This document shows, piece after piece, positions 55,235 to 63,289 of a DNA stretch of 64,000 nt; the stretch's first letter is position 1, and each line of letters opens with the position of its first letter. This DNA is from DASQUK01 sp963813485. Lineage in GTDB: Bacteria > Actinomycetota > Acidimicrobiia > Acidimicrobiales > VFJN01. Location: positions 62,001 to 126,000 of the forward strand of contig CAWEZE010000017.1 in NCBI GenBank assembly GCA_963813485.1, given 5' to 3'. The notes below the pieces were generated by a model that was not told the DNA's origin, made no database searches, and saw only the letters and a list, made by a program, of their open reading frames with translations. The position numbers were made by a program, and so were the translations under genes.

Positions 55235-56664
55235 CGACGGGCTCCTCCTCCTGCGTCGTCTCCGAGGGCAGCTCACGTGGACCGTAGGGGACGTCGCTGT
55301 CGACGAGCTCGGCTTGCCGCCGGAACCGCCGGCTCATGCTCCGGAGCACGAGGACCAGCGGTCGTCGCCAGGGTGAGGTAGATGGCCACGACGACGATGA
55401 ACGTGATCCAGACGCCGTCGTTGGTCGTGGCGGCGTCCTCGACCTTCATGTGGTTGCGGACGATCCAGGGCTGGCGGCCCACCTCGGTGACCACCCACCC
55501 CGCTTCCATGGCCAGGACGGCGGCGACACCGGCACCCGAGGCGATCCAGAGGAACAGCTTGGACCTCGGCATGTCGCGCCGGAAGATCCAGGCGAGCGCG
55601 TACCAGGCCGACAGTAGGAACAGCAGCGTGGCGATGCCGACCATCACGTCCCACGCCAGGTGGACGGTGTTGACCTCCCGTGTCGTCGGTCGTTCGTCGG
55701 CGGGGAACGAGTCGAGCCCTTGTACGACCGTGGCGGTGCCGGTGCTCGGGTCGGACAGCCACGAGGCGAGCCCGGGGATCGCGATCCCGCCGGTCACGTT
55801 GCCGTCGGAGTCGATGCGCCCGAGCAGGGTCTCGGGAACGTCGCTGTCGGTCTCGGGCAAGAGCTCGATCGCCGCGAACTTGGTGGGTTCGTTGTTGTAC
55901 ACCCAGCGGGCCAGCGTGTCCCCGACGAACATCTGGACCGGTGTCGCGATGGCGGCGATGGTGAACGGGATGAGGAAGCCGAGCCGGTGATACCGGTCGC
56001 GGCGGCCCTTCAACATGCCGACCGCGTAGACCGAGGCGACCAGGAAGCCGCCGACGAGATAGGCGGCGACCAGCATGTGCGACGCCTCGTAGGGCCAGGC
56101 GTCGTTGAAGATCACCTTGAGTGGATCGACGTCCACGACCTCACCGGCGTTGTTGAGCGTGAACCCTGCCGGCTCGTTCATCCAGGCGTTGGCGGCGACC
56201 ACCGAGAGCGTGCCGCCGATGCCGGCGAGGACGATCGGCACCCCGGTCCAGAAGTGCGGCCACGGCCGCAGCCGCTTCCAACCGAAGATGTAGATCGCGA
56301 TGAAGATCGCCTCGGTGAAGAAGAACAGTCCCTCGACCGCGAACGGGATCCCGAACGCGGCACCCCAGGTGCCCATGAACTTCGGCCACAGGAGCCCGAA
56401 CTCGAACGTGAGGACGGTGCCCGTGACGGCGCCGACGGCGAACGTGACGGCCATGTACTTCGACCAGCGCTGCGCCAGGAGCAACGCGTCCTGGTCGTCC
56501 CGCTTGATCGCCCGCCAGTTGGCCACCAAGGTCATGCAGGCCCACGACACACCCAGAGGCACGAGGATGATGTGGCTGGCGAGCGTGAACGCCATCTGCG
56601 CCCGCGCCCACGGCACGGGGTCCACCGCCAGCACGCCCCCTCCGAGGAGGGACAAGGCGCTCAC
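55227..56664 (-). CDS. cydA: Cytochrome bd ubiquinol oxidase subunit I, frameshift near 55365
   Basis: This is the heme-carrying subunit of the high-affinity bd oxidase, which reduces O2 to water with electrons from quinol. Motifs are ARAQMAFTLASHIILVPLGV with the first heme His, FGIPFAVEGLFFFTEAIFIA, EASHMLVAAYLVGGFLVASV and the GRQPW block in VTEVGRQPWIVRNHMKV. The Q-loop is short, as in the CioA/short-Q-loop group. After the last helix (IYLTLATT) the frame changes. The restored tail is VLRSMSRRFRRQAELVDSDV and ends overlapping the cydB start. The ATG at 56664 overlaps the stop of the GMC gene (ATGA). Confidence 0.93.
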
Positions 56665-58231
56665 GCCGTGGCGCCCAGCCGTTCGAGCAGGTGGTCGCCG
56701 ACGCGGAGGGCGTTGGCCATTGCCGTGAGCGCCGGGTTCACGGCGCCGATGCTGGGGAAGAAGCTGGTGTCGACGACGTAGAGGTTGTCGACCTCGTGGG
56801 CACGGCAGTCGACGTCGAGCACCGACGTGGCGGGATCGGTACCGAACCGGCAGGTGCCGGCCTGGTGGGCGCAGCCCGCCACGGGGATGTCGGTCTTCAG
56901 GTAGGCGTGGCGGGGGATGAGGTGGTCCTGGTGCATGCCCAGGTGGCCGAGCATCGACTTGAGCTGGTGGTACAGGCGGTCGCTGGCCGCCTGGTTTCCC
57001 ACCTCGTAGCTGAGCCTGATGCTGCCGTCACGCTCCAGCGTGACCCTGCTGTCGGGCCGGGGCACGTCCTCGGTCGACAGCCAGAAGTCGACGGCGTGGG
57101 TGGCGATGTCGCGCAGGACCCGCGTTGGGCGCGAGTTTCGTCTCGATCGGCTTCTCGCCCCGGTACATCTCCTCGGTCGACTTGCCGACCATCTGGATGT
57201 TGCCCATCGGGAACTCGAAGTCGTCGGTGCCGAAGTAGAAGTCGTTGACGCCGAGGGTCTTCTGGAAGACCGTCGGGTTCGGCTCGTGGGACAGGGCCAG
57301 CACCGCCTGGCTGTTGTGGAACACGAAGTTGCGCCCCACCTGGTCGGAGCCGTTGGCGAGGCCGTTGGGGTGCTGGTCGTTGGCCGACGCCAGCAGCAGC
57401 TTGGCCGTGTTCGCCGCGCCGCAGGACACGACGACGATGTCGGCGCCGAAGGTCTGGCGCTCACCGTCGTGGTCGACCACCACCTCGGTGACGGCAGTGC
57501 CGGAGGGGTTGGTGGCCAACCGCACGGCGGTGGCGTTGGTCAGCAGCGTGACGTTGGGGTGCTGCAGCGCCGGGCGGACGCCGTGGACCTCGGCATCGGA
57601 CTTGGCGTGCAACGGGCAGGGGAAGCCGTCGCAGAAGGCACAGCGGACGCACGTGCTGTAGGGCATGTTGGCCTCGTCGAGCATGACGCCGCACGGCGCG
57701 TGGAACGGGTGGTAGCCGGCGGCGGCGAGGTCGTCGGAGAGCTGCTGGATCCGGGGTTCGTGCGACGAGCGCCGGGAAGGGGTAGGGGGCGCTCGAGGGG
57801 GGCTCGGTCGGGTCCTCACCCCGGGCGCCGTGCACCTGGTAGAGCTGCTCGGCGAGCGTGTAGTAGGGCTCCATGTCGTCGTAGGCGATGGGCCAGGCGG
57901 GCGACAGGCCGTCGTGGTGGCGCAGCTCGCCGAAGTCCTCGCGGCGTAGGCGGTAGAGCGCGGCGCCGTAGAGCTTGGTCGCTCCACCCACGAAGTAGTG
58001 GATCTGAGGCTGGAAGGCCTTGCCGTTGGCGTCGTACCACGTGTCGGGTGACACGTAGCGGCCGTCTACGAACACGTCCTGAGCCGACCAGTTGTTCGGC
58101 TCGCGTGGCAGCCAGTCGCCGCGCTCGAGCAACATGATGCGCTTGCCCGACGGGGCCAGGTGGCGTGCCAGCGTGCCACCGCCCGCACCCGTGCCGATGA
58201 TGATGACGTCGTAGTGGTCGCCGGCGCTCAT
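56661..58231 (-). CDS. GMC-family FAD-dependent oxidoreductase, two frameshifts
   Basis: The ATG at 58231 begins with the FAD dinucleotide fold YDVIIIGTGAGGGTLARHLA, followed by RIMLLERGDWLPREP and HYFVGGATKLYGAALYRLRR. Shifts near 57770 and 57128 divide it. The middle part has HPFHAPCGVMLDEA, a cluster of Cys (YSTCVRCAFCDGFPCPLHAK) and VVVSCGAANTAKLLL. The end contains AGCAHQAGTCRFGTDP, YVVDTSFFPSIGAVNPALTA and MANAL. GMC enzymes oxidise alcohols or sugars. The Cys cluster is typical of a subgroup that may bind a metal or FeS. Its overlap with cydA and GH15 suggests a sugar dehydrogenase feeding the quinone pool. Confidence 0.88.
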
Positions 58232-60123
58232 GTGATTTCGTCCAGACGCTCGGCGAGGACGATCCGGGCTGCGGCTTCGATCAGCGCCAGGTGCGAGAAC
58301 GCCTGGGGGAAGTTGCCCAGGTGGTGGGCCGTTTCGGTGTCGAACTCCTCGGCGAATAGCCCCAGCGGGGAGGCGACGCGCAAGAGCCGCTCCATGAGGT
58401 CGCGGGCGCGCTGTTCCTCACCGATGATCGCCAGCGCGGAGACCAGCCAGAACGAGCAGATCAGGAAGGTGCCCTCCTTGCCGGACATGCCGTCGTCGGT
58501 CTCGTCGGTGCGGTAGCGCAGCACGAAGCCGTGGTCGGTTAGCTCGTCGGCGACGGCCAGCACGCTGGCGCGTAGCCGTTCGTCGTCGCCGGGCAGGAAC
58601 CCGAAGATCGCCGCCAGCAGGGTGGAGGCGTCGAGGGCGTCGGTGTCGTAGTGCTGGCGTAGCACGCCCCGGCCGTCGAGGCCGTGTTCGAGGATGTCGG
58701 CCTTGATCTCATCGGCGGTGGCGCCCCAGGTGGCCGCCTGGTCGGCGTCGCCGCGGATCGCAGCCAGGTCGGACGCCCGATCCAAAGCCACCCAGCACAT
58801 CAGCTTGGAGGACACGTACTGCTGGGGGGCGCCGCGGGCCTCCCAGATGCCCTGGTCGGGCTCGCGCCACACCGCCGTGGCGCACTCGGCCTGGGTCTGG
58901 ACGAGGGGCCACAGGCCCCGAGGCAAGCGCTCGCTGCGCCGGGTGTGGAGCAGGATCGAGTCCAGCACCGCCCCGTAGACGTCGTTCTGGCGCTGATCCC
59001 AGGCCCCGTTGCCCACCCGCACCGGGCGGGCCCCGGCGTAGCCCGACAGGTCGTCGCGCGTCGACTCGGTCAGGTCCCGGCGCCCGTCGATCCCGTACAT
59101 GATCTGCAGGCCGCCGTCGTCGACACACTCGAGCTCGGTCACGAACTGGATGAACTCGTCGGCCTCCCAGTCCAGATCCAAGAAGTGCAGCGCCTGGAGC
59201 GTGAACGTGGAGTCGCGCATCCACGTGTAGCGGTAGTCCCAGTTGCGTTCGCCGCCCGGGGTCTCGGGCAACGAGGTGGTCAGCGCCGCGACGGTCGCCC
59301 CCGTCGGCATGTAGGTGAGGCCCTTGATCGCCAACGCGGACCGCTCGATCGCCGGCCGGTAGGCATGATCCACCGCCCGCGCCCGCCCCAGCCAGGCCCG
59401 CCAGAACCGCGTAGTGGCAGCCAACTGCTCGTCGGCCGCGTCGACGTCGCCGGGCGCCGCCAGGCTCTCGGCCCACGACAGCGCGCAGTACACCCGGTCG
59501 CCCTTGCGCAGGACATGGCGGGCGCGGACCCGGCCGCCCTCGATGCCCAGCGCCAGGTCGGTCTGCAGCCTGATGGTCTGGTCGGCGCCGGAGGCGTCGG
59601 CGACGTGTCTGTCCCCGTCGGCCAGCGTCCAGGACGCCGCGGTGCGGCCGTAGTCGAACACCGGCTCGCAGATCAGCTCGATCTCGACCTCGCCGTCGAT
59701 GCACTCCGCCGTCCGCACCAGGGTGTGGTCGGCGTCATCGTCGGCCGGTGGCCGGGTGTGCGGTGTGACCACGTCCTCGCCCCGGCGTGGCCCCATCGTC
59801 AACGCGTCGCGGACGACCACCCAGCCGTCCCCCGTGTTCCACGTCGTGGCCAAGATGTTGGTCCCCGGCTCGTACGCCCGCGCCGTCGGGACGTTGATCC
59901 CGAACGGCCCCAACCGGAAATACCCCGCCTCGCGGTCGAGCAGCGTGCCGAACACGCTCGGGGCGTCGAAACGCGGCACGCACAGCCAGCCGACCCCGCC
60001 GTCGGGGGCGACCAGCGCGCCGGTGTGGCAGTCGGACAGGAAGGCGTAGTCCTCGATCGGCGGGAACGGCGACGGCATCGCCGCGCTCTGGCGGTGCTCC
60101 GCGGGCGTCTCGACGGTGCTCAT
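58228..60123 (-). CDS. GH15 family glucosidase (glucoamylase/trehalase-like)
   Basis: This is an intact 631-residue protein from ATG 60123, which overlaps the zwf stop (ATGA). GH15 marks are PPIEDYAFLSDCHTGALVAP, GVGWLCVPRFDAPSVFGTLL near the start, the (alpha/alpha)6 barrel with ERNWDYRYTWMRDSTFTLQA, QTQAECATAVWREPDQGIWE with a catalytic Glu, and LGNFPQAFSHLALIEAA at the end. Cytoplasmic GH15 enzymes of this length in actinobacteria hydrolyse trehalose or alpha-glucans to glucose. The G6PDH gene next to it suggests the glucose is burnt for NADPH. Confidence 0.92.
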   Translation of the reverse strand: MSTVETPAEHRQSAAMPSPFPPIEDYAFLSDCHTGALVAPDGGVGWLCVPRFDAPSVFGTLLDREAGYFRLGPFGINVPTARAYEPGTNILATTWNTGDGWVVVRDALTMGPRRGEDVVTPHTRPPADDDADHTLVRTAECIDGEVEIELICEPVFDYGRTAASWTLADGDRHVADASGADQTIRLQTDLALGIEGGRVRARHVLRKGDRVYCALSWAESLAAPGDVDAADEQLAATTRFWRAWLGRARAVDHAYRPAIERSALAIKGLTYMPTGATVAALTTSLPETPGGERNWDYRYTWMRDSTFTLQALHFLDLDWEADEFIQFVTELECVDDGGLQIMYGIDGRRDLTESTRDDLSGYAGARPVRVGNGAWDQRQNDVYGAVLDSILLHTRRSERLPRGLWPLVQTQAECATAVWREPDQGIWEARGAPQQYVSSKLMCWVALDRASDLAAIRGDADQAATWGATADEIKADILEHGLDGRGVLRQHYDTDALDASTLLAAIFGFLPGDDERLRASVLAVADELTDHGFVLRYRTDETDDGMSGKEGTFLICSFWLVSALAIIGEEQRARDLMERLLRVASPLGLFAEEFDTETAHHLGNFPQAFSHLALIEAAARIVLAERLDEIT

Positions 60124-61532
60124 GGCGTGGTCCACGGGTGATGCCACACGCCGTGGCCTGCGACGACATCGTCCGCGGCCGACGGTCCCCACGATCCCTG
60201 GGCGTAGGTGTGGACGGGGGGTGGGGCATCGAGGAGCGGCTGCATGATCCGCCAGGTCTCCTCGACGCCGTCCTGTCGCGTGAAGCGCGTGCTCTGGCCG
60301 ATCATCGCCGCGTGGAGCAGCACCTCGTAGGGCGTGGCGCCCTCGCCGCCCTCCTCCGAGAACTCCATGTCCATGTTGATGGCCTCCGGCCCCGTCGCCT
60401 CGGCACGCCTGGCGTCGACGAGCAGCCTGATCCCCGTCGACGGGTCGAGCTTGATCACCAGCTGGTCGGGCTCCGGTGCCCGGTCGCCGGTGAAGCCGAA
60501 GCCCAGCTTCGGCGGGCGCTTGAAGACGAGCCTGACCTCCGTCTGGGTGGCCGGCAGGTGCTTGCCGGTGCGGATGAAGAAGGGGACACCCGACCAGCGC
60601 CAGTTGTCGATGTCCAGCCGCAACGCCGCGTACGTCTCCGTGGTCGAGCCCTGAGCGACCCCGGGCGTGTCGAGGTAGCCCTCGTACTGGCCGCGCACGT
60701 AGTGCTTGGGATCGGCCGTCGCAACGGCACGGAAGACGGCGAGCTGGGCGTCCTTGATCGCGCGTGGGTCGGACGGCGCCTCCATCGCCGTCGCCGAGAC
60801 CACTTGCATGAGGTGGTTGACCACGACGTCACGTAGGGCGCCCACAGGGTCGTAGAAGTGGCCCCGGTCCTCGACCCCGAAGCTCTCCGCCATCGTGATC
60901 TGCACGGACTCGAGGCTGTTCCGGTTCCACACCGGCTCGAACATCGTGTTGGCGAACCGGAGATAGAGGAGCTCCTCGATGCCCATCTTCCCCAGGAAGT
61001 GGTCGATCCGGTAGATCTGCGACTCGTCGAGGTACTGGTGGAGCTCCGCAGCCAGTGCCTGGGCCGAGTCCTGGTCGTGGCCGAACGGCTTCTCCACGAC
61101 CACCCGTGCGTTGTCGGTGATCCCGGCGTCGGCCAGCCCCTTCACAACGGTGCCGAACAGGAACGGGGGGATCTCCAGGTAGAAGACCGGGTGCTCGGCG
61201 CCTTTGATCGCGGTCCTCACGCGCTCATAGGTGGCGGCGTCCGCGAAGTCGCCCTGCACGTAGGACAGCCGGGCGGCGAAGCGGTCGAACACCTGCTCGT
61301 CGAGCGCCTCGCCGGTGCCAACGATCGACTCGCGGGCGTGGTCCCGCAGATGATCCTCCGTCCAATCGTCGACCGCCACGCCCACGATCGGACACGTCAA
61401 CAGCCCACGTCCCTCGAGCCGGTACAGCGACCGGAACGTCATGACCCTGGCCAGATCGCCCGTGATCCCGAAGACCACGAAGACGTCCGCTGGCTGCTGC
61501 CCCGGGCCTGCCCGGCCGTCGGGTGTTGCCAT
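60120..61532 (-). CDS. zwf: Glucose-6-phosphate 1-dehydrogenase
   Basis: This is a 470-residue enzyme from ATG 61532. The NADP-binding part is VFVVFGITGDLARVMTFRSL. The EKPFGHD block and the active-site motif IYRIDHFLGKMGIEELLYLR are complete, followed by GHFYDPVGALRDVVVNHLMQ and PFFIRTGKHLPATQTEV. It oxidises glucose-6-phosphate to 6-phosphogluconolactone and makes NAD(P)H. The fingerprint loop reads GITGDLA instead of the usual GASGDLA, and the next Lys is replaced by Val-Met, which may alter coenzyme preference. The unit NDH-2, zwf, GH15, GMC, cydAB is on one strand. Confidence 0.94.
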   Translation of the reverse strand: MATPDGRAGPGQQPADVFVVFGITGDLARVMTFRSLYRLEGRGLLTCPIVGVAVDDWTEDHLRDHARESIVGTGEALDEQVFDRFAARLSYVQGDFADAATYERVRTAIKGAEHPVFYLEIPPFLFGTVVKGLADAGITDNARVVVEKPFGHDQDSAQALAAELHQYLDESQIYRIDHFLGKMGIEELLYLRFANTMFEPVWNRNSLESVQITMAESFGVEDRGHFYDPVGALRDVVVNHLMQVVSATAMEAPSDPRAIKDAQLAVFRAVATADPKHYVRGQYEGYLDTPGVAQGSTTETYAALRLDIDNWRWSGVPFFIRTGKHLPATQTEVRLVFKRPPKLGFGFTGDRAPEPDQLVIKLDPSTGIRLLVDARRAEATGPEAINMDMEFSEEGGEGATPYEVLLHAAMIGQSTRFTRQDGVEETWRIMQPLLDAPPPVHTYAQGSWGPSAADDVVAGHGVWHHPWTTP

Positions 61533-61546
61533 GCTCGGCTCCTCTC

Positions 61547-61658
61547 GCTCGCTCAGTCCTGCACCTTCGGGGGCTGCGCCCCGGTACCCCATCGCCTGCC
61601 GGCTCGCTGGCGCTCCCTCGGCTGGCCGGCCTTCGCTCGCATCGCTCGCTCAGTCCTG
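61547..61658. repeat. 17-bp direct repeat flanking about 80 bases between NDH-2 and zwf genes
   Basis: TCGCTCGCTCAGTCCTG occurs at about 61547-61563 and again at about 61642-61658, where it includes the NDH-2 stop. The stretch between is rich in GCGAGC/GCTCGC words. It looks like a tandem duplication or a mobile intergenic repeat. Confidence 0.55.
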
Positions 61659-62954
61659 GTCGGTTCTCACCGAGATCCGTCCCGCGCGCTCGTGGGTGAA
61701 TCCCGCCCACGTCCAGTCCACGACCGCCTTGGCCCGGTCCTCGCCGGTGGACAGGAGGGCCAGGTGCACCCCGCCCCACGCCAGGAACGCGGCCTTCCCC
61801 TTGAGCGTGTGCCCGCCACGGGTCTGGACCACGGCGGACCCACGGCCGATCGTGGCCATCGTGCCCTTGTCGTGGTACACGAACGGCTCGGTGTCCTTGC
61901 CGTCCAGCAGGCGGGCGATGTTCTCGCCGACGTGCTCGCCCGCCTGGAGTGCGACCGAGCCGAGCTGCGGCAGCACGTCGTTGGTTTTCGTGTCGGTGAT
62001 CCAGGCGATGTCGCCGATGGCGAACACCTCGGGATGCCCGGCGATGCTGAGGTCGGGCTCCGTGGGGATGCGGTTGCCGTGCTGCAGTTCGACGCCCAGA
62101 AGTGCGACGGTCGGGCTCGCCTGCAGGCCGGCACCCCAGACCAGCGTGTGTGCCTTGATCACCTTCCCGGATTCGAGGGTGACACGGGTCGGCTCGACCG
62201 AAGCGACGACCTCGCCCAGCAGCACCTCGACGCCGCGCTTCTCCAGTGCCTTCTTCGTGTAGGAGCGGATGTCGGAGCGGAACATCGCCAGGAGCGCCGG
62301 GCCCGCCTCGACGAGGACGATGCGTACCTGGTCCTGCGGGATCTCGGGGTAGTCCTCGGAGAAGTTGCTGCGGTACAGCTCGGCGAGGGCGCCGGCGCTC
62401 TCGATGCCGGTGGCCCCACCACCGACTATCACGACATTGACGGCGCCGTCCTCCACCAGCGCCGGATCTCGGTCCGCTGCTTCCCACTTCCGCAGGACGT
62501 GGTCCTTGAGGCGCACCGCGTCGGCGAGCGTGTACATCGGGAACGCGTGCTTGTCCGCGCCCTCCACACCGAAGAAGTTGACCATGGCACCCAACCCCAG
62601 TACGAGGTAGTCATACGTCAGGGGTCCCATCTCCGCGAACTGCACCTCCCGTCGGGCGAGATCGATGCCCGTGACCGTGGCCTCGTGCACGGCGGCGTTC
62701 GGCTGTTCGTGGAACAGGTCGCGTAGGGGATGACCACACGCGGAGGTTTCCAGCAGGTCGGTGGCGACCTGGTAGAGGAGGGGCTGGAACGTGTGGTAGT
62801 CGTTCTTGTCGATCACCGTGACGTCGGCGTCGGCGTCCTTGAGCTGTCGGGCCGCGCCCACGCCACCGAAGCCACCACCGAGCACGAGCACGTGCGGGCG
62901 CCCGGTCTGTCCGCGAGTCGGATCCGACGTCGTGTCGCTGGGAGGTGACGCCAT
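61650..62954 (-). CDS. Type II NADH dehydrogenase-like FAD oxidoreductase (NDH-2)
   Basis: The 434-residue product begins with the FAD fold HVLVLGGGFGGVGAARQL and the NDH-2 phrase YHTFQPLLYQVATDLL. A second, NAD-binding fold is VNVVIVGGGATGIESAGALA. HTLVWGAGLQASPTVALL and PEVFAIGDIAWITD follow, then VWGG-like FLAWGGVHLALLSTGEDRAK. NDH-2 passes electrons from NADH to quinone without pumping protons. No strong membrane helix is seen at the end, so peripheral binding is likely. It is first in the minus-strand unit, and its promoter holds the GATGGGGGGA motif. Confidence 0.9.
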   Translation of the reverse strand: MASPPSDTTSDPTRGQTGRPHVLVLGGGFGGVGAARQLKDADADVTVIDKNDYHTFQPLLYQVATDLLETSACGHPLRDLFHEQPNAAVHEATVTGIDLARREVQFAEMGPLTYDYLVLGLGAMVNFFGVEGADKHAFPMYTLADAVRLKDHVLRKWEAADRDPALVEDGAVNVVIVGGGATGIESAGALAELYRSNFSEDYPEIPQDQVRIVLVEAGPALLAMFRSDIRSYTKKALEKRGVEVLLGEVVASVEPTRVTLESGKVIKAHTLVWGAGLQASPTVALLGVELQHGNRIPTEPDLSIAGHPEVFAIGDIAWITDTKTNDVLPQLGSVALQAGEHVGENIARLLDGKDTEPFVYHDKGTMATIGRGSAVVQTRGGHTLKGKAAFLAWGGVHLALLSTGEDRAKAVVDWTWAGFTHERAGRISVRTDQD

Positions 62955-63012
62955 GAGCTCACTCCTGTTGTCGCACTCGAGACGACAGTACGAGTTGGTG
63001 TGGTGCAGAGCC

Positions 63013-63033
63013 TCCCCCCATCGGGATGAAATG
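63013..63033 (-). promoter_or_regulatory. TTCATCCCGATGGGGGGA promoter motif of the NDH-2/cydAB operon
   Basis: On the minus strand the site lies about 60 bases before the NDH-2 start, with TACTGT about 24 bases past it as a possible -10. It matches the gadB site at 42253-42273 at 17 of 18 positions. The two genes therefore probably share control. Confidence 0.55.
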
Positions 63034-63120
63034 GGTTGGCGGCGGCACCGGGTGACACGGGCCGTCCGGCGTTGCCCGGCCGGGGAGGGTCGCGAGGTCG
63101 CGAGGCAATGGGGCCCGGCG

Positions 63121-63141
63121 GAACCCTCTCGAGGCGATGCG
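63121..63141 (+). promoter_or_regulatory. ACCCTCTCGAGGCGATGCGG promoter-like motif
   Basis: This copy of the CTCGRGGCGATGCGG core lies in the divergent NDH-2/epimerase gap. CGGTCCCTATG follows about 18 bases later and could be a -10. The first half (ACCC instead of CATCCC) is weaker. Confidence 0.4.
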
Positions 63142-63235
63142 GTCCGGGGGCCGGTCCCTATGCCCCGAGAATGTCGGCGCGGTCCCTATTGCCTCGGGCT
63201 CGCGGCCACCATCCACGGATCCGCCGGCGCCGGCG

Positions 63236-63256
63236 TCATCCCCTCGAGGCGACGAC
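63236..63256 (+). promoter_or_regulatory. TCATCCCCTCGAGGCGACGA promoter-like motif before the epimerase gene
   Basis: This copy lies about 35-55 bases before the aldose 1-epimerase ATG at 63290. GTAGTCCAATG about 20 bases on may be the -10. The spacing to the start codon fits a promoter with a very short leader. Confidence 0.45.
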
Positions 63257-63289
63257 GTCCGTCGGGAGTGGTAGTCCAATGACGTGGCC

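Noticed and set aside
51752..55276. Minus-strand open frame of 1174 codons
   Set aside because: It joins the true cydB N-terminal part with a long antisense shadow of the plus-strand membrane genes. Only the cydB part has family motifs.
55227..55380. Programmed frameshifting to make two forms of CydA
   Set aside because: Many genes here have similar shifts, so an indel is the simpler reason. No slippery heptamer was seen.
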